Shown here one piece after another: positions 18,672 through 28,808 of a DNA stretch of 64,000 nucleotides. Location of the stretch: contig NZ_FXAN01000038.1 of assembly GCF_900176645.1 (NCBI RefSeq), forward strand, positions 36,663 through 100,662, written 5' to 3'. The notes beneath the pieces were generated by a model. The model was not told the origin of the DNA. It searched no databases and saw only the letters and a list, made by a program, of their open reading frames with translations. The first letter of the stretch is position 1. Each line of letters opens with the position of its first letter. The translations under genes and the position numbers were made by a program. The DNA is from Burkholderia singularis. Its GTDB lineage: Bacteria; Pseudomonadota; Gammaproteobacteria; Burkholderiales; Burkholderiaceae.

Positions 18672-21092
18672 TTACGCTGCCTTTGTCTGCACAGTTGCTT
18701 TTGTCTTGGCGGGTGCGGCGCCGCCATTTGCTCCGCCCCCGGCGCCCGTCGCGTCATCGGCGAGCTGCAGGAACAGAATCGAGACCTGCGCACCTTCCAC
18801 GACGTCGCCATGCATCCGGTTGCGCAGATCGATCCGCGCACCGTGCTCGTCGACGATCTTCTTCACCGTCGCGAGACCGAGTCCCGTACCCTTCGCTTTT
18901 GTCGTCACGTAGGGCTCGAATGCGCGCGTCAGGATGCGTGCCGGAAAACCCGGACCATTGTCGGAGACAGTCAGCCGTACCGCGACGCGCGCTTTGCCGT
19001 TTGCGTCGGGATCGCCATATTCTACTGTCTTGGTTTCGAGCAACACACGAGGATGCTCGACATCCGCGACTGAATCCTGCGCGTTCTGCAGCAGGTTGTG
19101 AATCACTTGCCGCAATTGCGTCGCGTCGCCGCGAATCACCGGCAGCGCCGCCTGCTCGACGACGATCATGCTCTTGCCCTCGCCGACACCGTACAGCGTC
19201 GACACTTCGCTCACCAGATCATTTAATTGGAGATTGGCGAGCATCGCGGGCGGCGTGCGCGCATATTCGCGGAAATCGTCGACCATCCGTTTCATCGCGG
19301 CGACCTGGTTGACGATCGTGGTCGCGCCGCGTTTGAGCACTTCGGCATCGGGCGGCGCGAGCTTGTCGGACAACTTCATCTGCAGGCGCTCGGCCGATAG
19401 CTGGATCGGCGTGAGCGGATTCTTGATCTCGTGCGCGAGCCGCCGCGCGACCTCGCCCCATGCAACCGAGCGCTGCGCGGAGATCACGTCGGAGATGTCG
19501 TCGAACACGACGACGTAGCCGGATGTTTGCGGATCGTCCGCGACGCCCGCCACGCTCGCCGTCGACACGAGCCGCGTGCCGCGCACGAGCAGCGTGAGCG
19601 GATCGGCTTCGCCCGGCACGTCGACGGCGAACTGCTGCTGCCAGTGGCCGCGATCGTCGCCGCCGCCCTGGCCCGCCGCCTCGCGATCGGCAAACGCCTT
19701 GCGCACCATCGCGCCGAATTCCGCGACAACGCCGATCTGATCGAGCGTCGTGCCGATCAGCGAATTGAACGGCTGCCGGAAGATACGCTCGGCGCCGCGG
19801 TTGGCGGTCGTCAGACGAAATTGCCGGTCGAGCACGAACACGCCTGCCGTCAGGTTCGCGAGAATGCTTTCGAGATAGGTCTTCGAATGCTCGAGCGCGA
19901 CCCGGTTCTTCTCGACCGCGAGCCGCGCCTCCGAAAGCTGGCGCGTCATCGCGTTGAACGATTGCGTGAGAAAGCCAAGCTCGTCGCGCGTCTTGATCTC
20001 GCGCTTGGGCGTATAGTCGCCCTCCGCGACCTCCTTCGTACCCTGCGCGAGCAGGAACAACGGCCGCGCGAGCTGATTGCCGAGCGCGAGCGCGATCATC
20101 ATCGCGATGAACGTCGCGAGGAAAAGCGCGAGCGTCAGCGTGCCGATGTACATCTTGCGCAAGCCGCTTCTGCCGAGCGACTTCTCCTGATATTCGCGAT
20201 ATGCGCGCTGCACGGCGTCGGCGTTGCGCGCGAGCACCGGCGACACCGGCTGCGTGAGCTGAAGATAGCGCTCGCCGGGCTGCAGCAGCGCCATCGACGA
20301 ATCGGGAATCCGCTGAACGACGCGCAGCCTGAGCGCGCCCTTCGAGCCGTGCGCATGCGGATCGCCGTCCACCTCACCCTCGATGACCGCATAGCCGCCG
20401 TGCTCGCGCGCCTGGCTCAGCATCAGCGGCGTCGGCATGTCGTCCGGAATCAGCGTCGCGAAATTGCCCGACGCCTGCGCGACGATATGCACATCGGGCG
20501 ACGCGCCCGTGCTGCGGCCCGGCTCGAGGATCGTGGCATCCTGCACGCCGAACTGGTCGCGCAGGCGCAACAGCGTCAACGTCGTGCCGTTCGTGTGCGT
20601 GTCGGCGCTCACGAGCTGCTCGGCCATCAGCTTCGCTTTCGTCTGCAGATCCGCAAGCGACGTATCGAGCATCCCGCGGCCGAGGTTCAGGCCGGCGGTA
20701 AGCGCCGTCTCGACGTTGACGTCGAACCACGACTCGATGCTGCGCGACACGAACTGATACGACACGATATAAATGATCCCGCCCGGCACGACACCGACGA
20801 GCGCGAAGAACACTGCGAGCTTCGCGAGCAGCCGCGTGCCGAACTTGCCCTTGCGCAGCCGCACGACGATCATCCCCACGAGCCCGAGCACGACGAGCAG
20901 GAATACCAGCGCGACGATGATGTTCGCGGAATAGAGCCACGAGTAGTAGCGATCGAAAAACTCGGTGTTCGCGCTCGCCGCCGCAAGCAGCACGAGCAGC
21001 AGCAACGCCGTGATCGCGACGGTCGACACGATCACGCGCACCAGAAGGCTCTTGCCGCTCGCTGCGCGGCGCACCCGTACTTTATTTAGCAC
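18672..21092 (-). CDS. NtrY-like membrane sensor histidine kinase
   Basis: 806-aa kinase. Three hydrophobic segments occur in the first ~115 residues (for example VIVSTVAITALLLLVLLAA), then a ~200-residue extracytoplasmic region. A further membrane segment (LALFLATFIAMMIALALG, about 325) leads to a HAMP linker, a PAS domain, the HisKA phospho-His in HEIKNPLTPIQLSAERL, and an HATPase domain with N-box IHNLLQNAQDSV, DNGPGFP and GTGLGLATVKKI. Topology and order match NtrY. The GTG start (21090-21092) overlaps the end of the upstream DUF4390 gene by 11 bases. It phosphorylates, by inference, the adjacent receiver protein. Confidence 0.93.
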   Translation of the reverse strand: MLNKVRVRRAASGKSLLVRVIVSTVAITALLLLVLLAAASANTEFFDRYYSWLYSANIIVALVFLLVVLGLVGMIVVRLRKGKFGTRLLAKLAVFFALVGVVPGGIIYIVSYQFVSRSIESWFDVNVETALTAGLNLGRGMLDTSLADLQTKAKLMAEQLVSADTHTNGTTLTLLRLRDQFGVQDATILEPGRSTGASPDVHIVAQASGNFATLIPDDMPTPLMLSQAREHGGYAVIEGEVDGDPHAHGSKGALRLRVVQRIPDSSMALLQPGERYLQLTQPVSPVLARNADAVQRAYREYQEKSLGRSGLRKMYIGTLTLALFLATFIAMMIALALGNQLARPLFLLAQGTKEVAEGDYTPKREIKTRDELGFLTQSFNAMTRQLSEARLAVEKNRVALEHSKTYLESILANLTAGVFVLDRQFRLTTANRGAERIFRQPFNSLIGTTLDQIGVVAEFGAMVRKAFADREAAGQGGGDDRGHWQQQFAVDVPGEADPLTLLVRGTRLVSTASVAGVADDPQTSGYVVVFDDISDVISAQRSVAWGEVARRLAHEIKNPLTPIQLSAERLQMKLSDKLAPPDAEVLKRGATTIVNQVAAMKRMVDDFREYARTPPAMLANLQLNDLVSEVSTLYGVGEGKSMIVVEQAALPVIRGDATQLRQVIHNLLQNAQDSVADVEHPRVLLETKTVEYGDPDANGKARVAVRLTVSDNGPGFPARILTRAFEPYVTTKAKGTGLGLATVKKIVDEHGARIDLRNRMHGDVVEGAQVSILFLQLADDATGAGGGANGGAAPAKTKATVQTKAA

Positions 21093-21675
21093 GTTCGGCC
21101 ACCGTAAAGGTAAAGCGCTTCCAGTCGGAGGCGAGATTCCAATCGCGGTTGTTCACCGCGTCCACCTGAAACGGTTTCGGCATCAGCGCGGTATCGAGCT
21201 GCATGCGCACCGATGCGGTATAGGTTTCGCCCGGACTCACCTGGCTCTTGTCGATCACGTGCCATGACGTGACATGCTTGACGATCGCGAGCGCCTCCTT
21301 CAACGTCGTGAAGCCGACGAGCTGCAGGCCGCCCGTGGACACGCGGTAGTCGCGCGTGAGCGGCTGGTACGACAGCCGGATCGTCTTCGATACCGAAACC
21401 GGCTGCTCGTCGAACCAATACCAGCGCGCACGGCTCAGCTCGAAATCGGTCGTGAAATAGAGCGGAACGCCCTTGTTGACCGCATCCTCAAGGCTGCTGT
21501 TCAGCTCGAAATCGAACTTCGCGTCGAGACTCCAGCCGCTGCCGTCGGACTGCAGCGACGCGCGTTGCACAGCGATCGTATCGGCATGCGCGACCGGAAC
21601 GGCAGCAAGGCACAGCGTCAACGCGACCCAAAGCACGGCCGCGAGCCGAAGTGGAAAGAAGCGTTTGATCGTCAC
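21082..21675 (-). CDS. DUF4390-family exported protein
   Basis: 197-aa protein with an N-terminal signal peptide (hydrophobic VLWVALTLCLAAVPVAHA, cleavage probably after AHA) and a soluble beta-rich body containing FTTDFELSRARWYWFDEQ and the GFTTLKEAL region. It resembles the DUF4390 family that sits between rsmB and ntrY in betaproteobacteria. Function is unknown; an extracytoplasmic partner for the NtrY sensor domain is a plausible guess from gene order only. The GTG start overlaps the rsmB stop codon (GTGA). Confidence 0.85.
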   Translation of the reverse strand: MTIKRFFPLRLAAVLWVALTLCLAAVPVAHADTIAVQRASLQSDGSGWSLDAKFDFELNSSLEDAVNKGVPLYFTTDFELSRARWYWFDEQPVSVSKTIRLSYQPLTRDYRVSTGGLQLVGFTTLKEALAIVKHVTSWHVIDKSQVSPGETYTASVRMQLDTALMPKPFQVDAVNNRDWNLASDWKRFTFTVAERAK

Positions 21676-23102
21676 CGTTTCTGAAAGCGCGCGTAGAAAA
21701 ATCCGTCGTGATCGATAGGCCGGCGCAAGCCGTCCGGCTCATCGACCGGCGCCACGCCTGACGTGCTCCGCGGCAGCAACTGCCCGGGCGCGTCCAATCG
21801 TACCGCATCTTGATAGGCGTCTCCAAACCAGCGCGCCTGCCACTCGCCTTCCTCCGGAAAGATCGAGCACGTAACGTAGAGCAGTTCGCCGCCCGGCTTC
21901 AACAGCGGCCAGAGCGCGCTGAGAATGCGGCGCTGTTCGGCGACGAGCGCCGCAATATCGGCCGCACGGCGCAACCAGCGAATATCGGGATGACGGCGCA
22001 CGATGCCGGACGCGGAGCACGGCACGTCCGCGAGAATGCGATCGAACGCACGGCCGTCGTGCCATTGCGCGGGCTCGCCCGCGTCACCGATGCGCACGTC
22101 GCACCCACTGCGGCCGGCGGGCAGCGAAAGCCGCGCGAGATTCTCGCCGATGCGCTGCGCGCGCTGCGGATCGCTTTCGAGCGCGACGACTTCGACGTCG
22201 GCCAACTCGAGGATATGGCCCGTCTTGCCGCCGGGCGCCGCGCATGCGTCGAGCACGCGCATGCCGTCGCGCGCGCCGAGCCATTGAGCCGCGAACTGCG
22301 CGCCCGCATCCTGCACCGAAACAGCCCCTTGCGCGAAACCGGGAATCCGCTCGACCGGCAGCGGCGACGCGAGCCGCACCGCATGGCGGCCAATTTGCTC
22401 GGCGTCGATCTGCTCAATACGCAGTTTTTCGAGATAATCGCCGGCCGTCATGCGACGTGCGTTCACACGCAGCGTCAGCGGCCCCGGCGCGTCGCCCGCT
22501 GCGAGCACGCGCTCCCAGGCGTCGGGCCACGCGCGCGTCACCGCGTCGATCCACCATGCGTCGTAATTCCACCGCGCGCGCCGATCGGCTTGCACGCGCT
22601 CCAGCCAAACCGTCCGCTCGCGCAAGAAACGGCGCAGCACCGCGTTGACGAGCCCTTTCGCAAACGCAAACTCGCGGCGCGCGCCGCTCGCGCTCACCGC
22701 TTGATCGACCACGGTGAAGGGCGCATACGGCGCATGCGCTTCATCGTCGACGAGCAGCGCGAACGCGCAGACGAGAAGTGCCTGCACGTGCGCGGGCGGC
22801 GGCTTCGCGACGAATTGCGCGATCAGCCATTCCGCCGTGCCGCGCCGGCGCATCGCGCGATACGCGATATCCTGGATCGCGCCGCGCGAAGCCGTCTGCA
22901 CGCCGGCGGTCAACTCTGCGTGGACTGCCGAAAGCGCGGCGGGCAACGCCACACCGCGCGCGACTGCGTCGACTGCCTGGGCGGCGCCATCGAGCGCGAA
23001 ACCGAGCGAATCGGCACTGAGATGCAACGCCGACAGGCGCGGCGCGCGCGAACGCGCGGGCGCATCGGATGTGCGGGATCGGGGACGACGAATCTGGGTC
23101 AT
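21672..23102 (-). CDS. rsmB: 16S rRNA (cytosine-967 C5)-methyltransferase RsmB
   Basis: 476-aa methyltransferase. The N-terminal NusB-like RNA-binding domain (about residues 20-160) is followed by the Rossmann SAM domain. The SAM motif is CAAPGGKTGHILEL. The two catalytic cysteines are visible in LADVPCSASGIVRRHPDIRW and YVTCSIFPEEGE. The C-terminal HDGFFYARFQKR is typical. Translationally coupled to the DUF4390 gene downstream. Confidence 0.96.
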   Translation of the reverse strand: MTQIRRPRSRTSDAPARSRAPRLSALHLSADSLGFALDGAAQAVDAVARGVALPAALSAVHAELTAGVQTASRGAIQDIAYRAMRRRGTAEWLIAQFVAKPPPAHVQALLVCAFALLVDDEAHAPYAPFTVVDQAVSASGARREFAFAKGLVNAVLRRFLRERTVWLERVQADRRARWNYDAWWIDAVTRAWPDAWERVLAAGDAPGPLTLRVNARRMTAGDYLEKLRIEQIDAEQIGRHAVRLASPLPVERIPGFAQGAVSVQDAGAQFAAQWLGARDGMRVLDACAAPGGKTGHILELADVEVVALESDPQRAQRIGENLARLSLPAGRSGCDVRIGDAGEPAQWHDGRAFDRILADVPCSASGIVRRHPDIRWLRRAADIAALVAEQRRILSALWPLLKPGGELLYVTCSIFPEEGEWQARWFGDAYQDAVRLDAPGQLLPRSTSGVAPVDEPDGLRRPIDHDGFFYARFQKR

Positions 23103-23426
23103 TGGAACTCAGTGCGCGCGGTGCGGGATACGAACTCGCGCCGAGCGAAGATAGGAAGGGATCAAGAGCCGGCTGGCGGCCCAAGCGAAGGGGGATATTG
23201 TAGCGAGATTGCCGAGTGACTCATTCAGCCCGACGGCCCACGACACGCTCACTCGCGGGCCGGCCCGAAACGATGCATCGTGCGACAGGATTCGAATGCG
23301 CGCTGGATTCCGTCATCCGGCAATCGGGCGCCATTAGAAATGGTGCAGCGCTGGTACTCTAACGTCGTCATTGCTCGACCGGCCAGCCGGCATCGACGGC
23401 GCCACACTCGCCGCCTGCGCCGTCTG
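23103..23426. other. Intergenic region rsmB / htpX
   Basis: 324 bp with no convincing gene, no hairpin with a U-tract and no clear promoter; probably leader DNA of rsmB. Confidence 0.4.
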
Positions 23427-24284
23427 TCAGTCGAAGCGCCCCGTGCGCGCCATTTCCATCAAGCGGGCAATCCGCTCCTCGGTGGCCGGGTGCGTCGAGA
23501 ACAGATTCTGCAAACCGCCTCCCGACAGCGGATTCATGATCATCATCTGCGCAGTGGCCGGATGCTGTTCGGCCGCCGGAAACGGGATGCCGGACGCATA
23601 GCGATGAATTTTGTCGAGCGCCGATGCGAGCGCCTGCGGATCGCCCGAGATTTGCGCACCACCCCGATCGGCCTCGAACTCGCGCGCCCGTGAAATCGCC
23701 ATCTGGATCAGCGCACCTGCGATCGGCGCGAGCAGCGCGACCGCGATGCCCGCGATCGGATTCGCAGGACGGCCGTTCTCGTCGCGCCCGCCGAAGAACA
23801 TCGCGAAATTCGCGAGCGCGGAAATCGCACCTGCCATCGTCGCGGAAATCGTCGAGATCAGGATGTCGCGATGCTTGACATGCGCAAGCTCATGGGCCAT
23901 CACCCCGCGCATCTCGCGCTCGGACAACGCACGCAGAATACCCGTCGTCGCGGCGACCGCCGCGTGCTCAGGGTTGCGGCCGGTGGCGAACGCATTCGGC
24001 TGATCCTCGTCGATCAGATAGACGCGCGGCATTGGCAGGTTCGCGCGCGTCGCCAGCTCACGCACCATCCGGTAGAACTGCGGCGCCGTTGTTTCGTCGA
24101 CTTCCCGCGCGTTGTACATGCGCAGAACCATCTTGTCCGAGAACCAGTACGAAAAGAAATTCATGCCGAGCGCGAGCAGCAATGCGATCGTCATGCCGCG
24201 CGATCCGCCGATCATGCCGCCGATTACGATGAAAAGGGCCGTGATCGCGGCCATCAGCATCGCCGTTTTGACCCAATTAAACAT
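23427..24284 (-). CDS. htpX: Membrane zinc protease HtpX
   Basis: 285-aa M48B inner-membrane protease that degrades misfolded membrane proteins. Two N-terminal membrane segments are followed by the zinc motif [12 protein letters not shown], two further hydrophobic stretches and the distal Glu in [14 protein letters not shown]. The ATG at 24282-24284 is chosen because AAGGAG (24293-24298) is eight bases upstream; the GTG at 24293 overlaps that SD. Confidence 0.96.
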   Translation of the reverse strand: MFNWVKTAMLMAAITALFIVIGGMIGGSRGMTIALLLALGMNFFSYWFSDKMVLRMYNAREVDETTAPQFYRMVRELATRANLPMPRVYLIDEDQPNAFATGRNPEHAAVAATTGILRALSEREMRGVMAHELAHVKHRDILISTISATMAGAISALANFAMFFGGRDENGRPANPIAGIAVALLAPIAGALIQMAISRAREFEADRGGAQISGDPQALASALDKIHRYASGIPFPAAEQHPATAQMMIMNPLSGGGLQNLFSTHPATEERIARLMEMARTGRFD

Positions 24285-24392
24285 ATTTCCCACTCCTTAT
24301 CCGTCTGCCGGGATATCGCCGCGCCGATACCGGCAACAGCGCTCGATTGTAAGCGATCTGTTAGATAAGAACTCGTCGAGAAAATTCAACCC

Positions 24393-25031
24393 TCAGCGCT
24401 GCGACGCCGCAAGCCTCACGCCAAGACCGATGAACGCACTGCCGATGCCCCGATCGAGCCATTTCTTCACGCGCGGCTTGCCCGCGAAGCGCTGCGTGAC
24501 GCCGGCCGCCACCCAGACGACGATGCACGACCACATCGTGCCCATCACGACGAACACCGCGCCCAGCGTCAAGAACGCCAGCACCTTATGGTCGCTGTCG
24601 GCCGCGACGAATTGCGGAAAGAACGACACGAAAAAGAGCACTACTTTCGGATTCAGCACGTTCGTCAGGAAGCCTTGCATGAAAAGCTGGCGCAACGATT
24701 TATCAGTGTCCGGCCACGCAGCGCCTTCAGTGGCCTGCGGCTCGTGCTTCGCGAAGATGAGACGCACACCCAGATAGACGAGATAAGCCGCGCCCACGAT
24801 CTTGATGACGGTAAACGCGGTGGCCGATGCGGCCAACACAGCTGTCAGGCCGAATGCGCACGCCAGCGCGTGGACGCAGCAGCCCGCCGAGATGCCCAGC
24901 GCGGACACGAGGCCCGCGCCGCGCCCCTGCGCGATGCTGCGGCCGACGACGTAGGCGGTGTCAGGTCCCGGCGTGATATTCAATAAAAAAACTGCCGCAA
25001 CGAACAAGCCGAAATGAGTAATGCCGAACAT
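24393..25031 (-). CDS. LysE-family amino-acid exporter
   Basis: 212-aa membrane protein with about six hydrophobic segments. The N-terminal LLNITPGPDTAYVVGRSIAQG is the LysE/RhtB family signature. Such proteins export amino acids or related metabolites by proton antiport; the substrate is not predictable. An AGGAAG SD precedes the ATG at 25029-25031. Confidence 0.92.
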   Translation of the reverse strand: MFGITHFGLFVAAVFLLNITPGPDTAYVVGRSIAQGRGAGLVSALGISAGCCVHALACAFGLTAVLAASATAFTVIKIVGAAYLVYLGVRLIFAKHEPQATEGAAWPDTDKSLRQLFMQGFLTNVLNPKVVLFFVSFFPQFVAADSDHKVLAFLTLGAVFVVMGTMWSCIVVWVAAGVTQRFAGKPRVKKWLDRGIGSAFIGLGVRLAASQR

Positions 25032-25155
25032 GCGCTTCCTCCCAACGGGTTAGCAGAGAAATTTTACGTGCACGTGCCGCGCATAGCGACCTGGCCGTTC
25101 AGCCGATTGCGCCGCGCGCACGATTGCGTTGAACTCGTATCCGGCGGTGGCGCGG

Positions 25156-26139
25156 CTACGCAACGCCGGGAAGCTCGAAACGCTGTCCTGCCACCACGGG
25201 CGAGCCGGCGAGAAATTCGCGGGCAGGCAAGCGCTTGCCTCCGGGCTTCTGCAACTGCGTGACGCGCAGTGCCCCTTCGCCACAAGCGATCACGACACCG
25301 TCGGGACCGGCGTCGGCGATCGTGCCGGGCACCGCGTCGCCACGCGAGGCCACCGCGTCGGCGGCCCAAATTTTGAGCGCCACGCCATCGAGCATGCCCA
25401 CGCCGCCCGGGAACGGGTCGAACGCCCGCACTTGGCGCGCGAGCGCCGCTGCCGGCTTGCGCCAGTCGAGCGCCGCCTCGTGTTTGGCGATCTTCTCGGC
25501 ATACGTCACGCCCTCGGCGGGCTGCGGCGTCGACGCAAGCGAGCCGGCGCGCTCCAGCTCGGCAAGCGCATCGACAATAAGGCGCGCGCCGGCCGCGGCA
25601 AGCTTGTCGTGCAGCGTGGCCGTCGTATCGTCAGACAGGATCGCGACACGCGTGTCGTCAAGCATCGCGCCCGTATCGAGCCCGGCGTCCATTTGCATCA
25701 GCGTGACGCCCGTTTGCGCATCGCCCGCCTCGATTGCGCGATGAATCGGCGCGGCGCCGCGCCAGCGCGGCAGCAACGACGCATGAATATTGATGCAGCC
25801 GTGGCGCGGCAGATCGAGCACCTCCTGCGGCAACAACAAACCGTATGCGGCGACCACCATCACGTCGTGCGGCGTCGCGTGCAGCAGCTCGAGCGCGGCG
25901 GCGGCCTCGGCCGGATACTTGCCCGCGCGGCGCAGCGAAGCGGGCTGTGCAACGGCGATGCCGTGCTCGAGCGCGTAGCGCTTCACCGCGCTTGCCTGCA
26001 GCTTCATCCCGCGTCCAGCCGGGCGATCCGGCTGGGTAAACACGAGCGGCACCGGAAAACCGGCTTCATGGATCGCGGCAAGTGCCGCCGCGGCAAACTC
26101 CGGCGTACCGGCAAAAACGACCCGCAGTGAATGTGTCAT
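25156..26139 (-). CDS. fmt: Methionyl-tRNA formyltransferase
   Basis: 327-aa enzyme that formylates initiator Met-tRNA with 10-formyl-tetrahydrofolate. N-terminal [14 protein letters not shown] and the folate/catalytic block [17 protein letters not shown] with [10 protein letters not shown] are diagnostic; an OB-fold-like C-terminal domain follows. Start at ATG 26137-26139; the 13 upstream in-frame codons are not family-like. def lies 42 bp upstream in the same direction, the usual def-fmt pairing. Confidence 0.97.
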   Translation of the reverse strand: MTHSLRVVFAGTPEFAAAALAAIHEAGFPVPLVFTQPDRPAGRGMKLQASAVKRYALEHGIAVAQPASLRRAGKYPAEAAAALELLHATPHDVMVVAAYGLLLPQEVLDLPRHGCINIHASLLPRWRGAAPIHRAIEAGDAQTGVTLMQMDAGLDTGAMLDDTRVAILSDDTTATLHDKLAAAGARLIVDALAELERAGSLASTPQPAEGVTYAEKIAKHEAALDWRKPAAALARQVRAFDPFPGGVGMLDGVALKIWAADAVASRGDAVPGTIADAGPDGVVIACGEGALRVTQLQKPGGKRLPAREFLAGSPVVAGQRFELPGVA

Positions 26140-26181
26140 GGCAAATGAATCGGGAAGCAGACAGTGCTGCGGCCGCACGCC

Positions 26182-26685
26182 TTACATCGCGCGCTCGAGT
26201 TTCTTCATCTTCGTCTTGATCCGGCTTTGCTTGAGCGGCGACAGATATTGAACGAATACACGCCCCATCAGGTGATCCATCTCGTGCTGCACGCACACCG
26301 CGAGGAGCCCTTCACAATCGATCTCGAACGTCTCGCCTTGTTCGTTCAGCGCGCGCACGCGCACGCGCTCGGGCCGCTCGACCTCGTCGTAGATGCCGGG
26401 CACCGACAAACAGCCCTCCTCATACACCTGCCTGCCGTCGCTCGACCAAACGATTTCCGGATTGATGAAGACGCGCAGCTCGTTCTTTTCCTCGGATACG
26501 TCGATCACGATCACGCGCTCGTGCACGTCGACCTGCGTTGCCGCCAAACCAATGCCGGGCGCGGCGTACATCGTCTCGGCCATGTCGGCGACGAGCTTGC
26601 GGATCCGGTCGTCGACCTTGTCGACCGGCTTGGCGACCTTGTGCAGCCGCTTGTCAGGGTAATGGAGGATGTTCAGCAAAGCCAT
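26182..26685 (-). CDS. def: Peptide deformylase
   Basis: 167-aa iron-dependent hydrolase that removes the N-formyl group from nascent proteins. The three family motifs are intact: [19 protein letters not shown] and QHEMDHLMG. The ATG of [14 protein letters not shown] (26683-26685) is used, giving the normal length. Forms an operon with fmt and is divergent from dprA. Confidence 0.97.
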   Translation of the reverse strand: MALLNILHYPDKRLHKVAKPVDKVDDRIRKLVADMAETMYAAPGIGLAATQVDVHERVIVIDVSEEKNELRVFINPEIVWSSDGRQVYEEGCLSVPGIYDEVERPERVRVRALNEQGETFEIDCEGLLAVCVQHEMDHLMGRVFVQYLSPLKQSRIKTKMKKLERAM

Positions 26686-26925
26686 GATGTTCAGGTTTCG
26701 GAGGAACGAGCGATCTGCCTGCGTTAGCCGTCCGGCAGACTGCCGCGACGCACTCGCCGACGTCAAGATGGAGCCGACGCCGCAATATGGCCCGTGCGTC
26801 GAGACGGCCGGCACAGCGCCGTGATTCCGCGCGCACGGCACTTCGTTCTTCGTTTTATTTCGGATGATGAAAATTTTATCACGGCATTACACGTGTCGCA
26901 GACCACGCATCTCGAGGACCGGCTC

Positions 26926-28176
26926 ATGCCGCCGCTGATGCCCACGCGCACCGAACTCGCCGCGTGGGTACGGTTCGCGGCGTTATCCGGCGTGCCTTCG
27001 GCGGCACGCGCGGCGCTCATCGACGCATTTGCATCGCCGGCGGCGCTTTTCGACGCGTCCCATGCGGAGTTGGCGGCACTCGTCGGCGAAGCGGTGGCGC
27101 GCGCCGTGCTCATGCCGCCCGCCGACGATCTTGCACGCCGCGTCGACCTAACGCTCGCCTGGCTCAACGAACCAGGCAACGCGCTCGTCACCCAGCGCGA
27201 CCCGGCCTATCCCGGCACGTTCGCGGCGCTACATGATCCCCCGCCGCTCCTATATATAAAAGGGCGGATCGAGTTGCTCCATGCGCGCTCGGTCGCAATC
27301 GTCGGCAGCCGGATTGCGACGCCGCAGGGGCTTGCTGACGCAACCCGCTTCGCGCGCGAGTTGTCCGACGCGGGGCTCGCGGTCGTATCGGGTCTCGCGC
27401 TGGGCATCGACGGCGCCGCACACCGCGGCGGCCTCGACGGCGCGAGCAGCACGGTCGCCGTGATCGGCACCGGCGCGGATCTCGTCTACCCGGCCCGGCA
27501 CCACGCGCTTGCACACGAAATCGCCGGGCGCGGTACGCTCGTTTCCGAATGGCCGCTCGGCACGCCAGCCCGCTCTGCGCATTTCCCACAACGCAACCGG
27601 CTGATCGCCGCGTTGGCGGGCGGCGTGCTGATCGTCGAGGCAGCGTTGCGCTCCGGCTCGCTGATCACCGCGCGGCTCGCGAACGACATGGGCCGCGACG
27701 TGTTTGCGATTCCCGGCTCGATTCACGCACCGCTGTCGCAAGGGTGTCACGCGCTGATCCGCGATGGCGCGAAGCTGGTCGAGACAACCTCGGACGTGCT
27801 CGATGAATTTGGTCTCGCCCCCGCGCGGCCGGCGGCCGCGAGCCGGGCAGCGGCAGTACGAGCCGCTGCGCCCGCCGAACCCGCCGCGCCAGTCGACTCG
27901 GCCAGCTCAGCCCAGTCCGGCCCGCCGATCGGCCCCCCGGAGCCGGACGCCGGCGCCCGTCGGCTGCTCGATGCAATCGGCTATAGCCCCGTGCCGCTCG
28001 AACTGCTTGCGCAGCGCGCGGCACTGCCGGCCGATGCGCTGCATCGTCTGCTGCTGCAACTCGAGCTGGCCGGCCGCATCGCGGCGCTGCCGGGCGGCCG
28101 CTATACCCGCGTCGACGGCTCGCCGCAGCGCCCGCAAGCGTGCAAGACGAACGCCGTGCTAAATTCCGGCCAATAG
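26926..28176 (+). CDS. dprA: DNA processing protein DprA
   Basis: 416-aa DprA/Smf protein that loads RecA on incoming single-stranded DNA during transformation. The Rossmann-like core carries VAIVGSRIATPQG and SGLALGIDGAAHRGGLDG. A Pro/Ala-rich linker follows about residue 300 and leads to a C-terminal winged-helix (DprA_WH) domain. Start ATG 26926, with GAGGA about eight bases upstream. It is divergent from def, as in many proteobacteria. Confidence 0.95.
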   Translation: MPPLMPTRTELAAWVRFAALSGVPSAARAALIDAFASPAALFDASHAELAALVGEAVARAVLMPPADDLARRVDLTLAWLNEPGNALVTQRDPAYPGTFAALHDPPPLLYIKGRIELLHARSVAIVGSRIATPQGLADATRFARELSDAGLAVVSGLALGIDGAAHRGGLDGASSTVAVIGTGADLVYPARHHALAHEIAGRGTLVSEWPLGTPARSAHFPQRNRLIAALAGGVLIVEAALRSGSLITARLANDMGRDVFAIPGSIHAPLSQGCHALIRDGAKLVETTSDVLDEFGLAPARPAAASRAAAVRAAAPAEPAAPVDSASSAQSGPPIGPPEPDAGARRLLDAIGYSPVPLELLAQRAALPADALHRLLLQLELAGRIAALPGGRYTRVDGSPQRPQACKTNAVLNSGQ

Positions 28177-28229
28177 CGGCGTGAGCGCGGGAGCTTCCCG
28201 CACCGCCGCCTGACCAAACAAGGAAAACC

Positions 28230-28601
28230 ATGCCCGCGCTGAATCTCGACACCGATGAGGATCGGATTGCCGAGCGCCTCCGGAATCCGGACACGCTGCT
28301 CGTCGCCTGCCTATGCGCCGAGTGGTGCGGCACGTGCCGCGAATACCAAACCACCTTTGACACCCTGGCAGCCGCCCACCCCGAAGCCTGCTTCGCGTGG
28401 ATCGACATCGAAACGCACGCCGACCGGCTCGACGAACTCGACGTCGAGAATTTTCCGACCCTTTTGATCGAAGACGCCAACGCAGTGCGCTTCTTCGGTA
28501 CCGTGCTGCCCCACGCAGGCATCGTCGATCGCATGCTGTCCGACCTGACCGCGCTGCCGGGCGTGCCGCACGCGCTCAAGCTTCGCAATTTGTTCGAATA
28601 A
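28230..28601 (+). CDS. Thioredoxin-family protein with WCGTC motif
   Basis: 123-aa thioredoxin-fold protein without a signal peptide. The redox motif is AEWCGTCREY (CxxC = CGTC) and the cis-Pro is present in ENFPTLLI. The remainder is acidic and cytoplasmic in character. It lies 53 bp downstream of dprA in the same orientation and upstream of topB. The substrate is unknown. Confidence 0.88.
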   Translation: MPALNLDTDEDRIAERLRNPDTLLVACLCAEWCGTCREYQTTFDTLAAAHPEACFAWIDIETHADRLDELDVENFPTLLIEDANAVRFFGTVLPHAGIVDRMLSDLTALPGVPHALKLRNLFE

Positions 28602-28808
28602 AATTGTCAGGCCCTCAAAAAATGAGCATCGAAGAAATTTTTCCGCCTGTTTACACCGGGTGCACGCGCCAGGCTTGCCGCCGTCCTTGCCCCCACTTAT
28701 GATGACCCGCTTTTTGCGGTACTGGCTCCCAATGCGGCGCCGTGTGCTATAAAGCCGTCGTAAAAGAGCCTGTAACCGGGTTCGCCCGGTCCACCCATAT
28801 ACATTGTC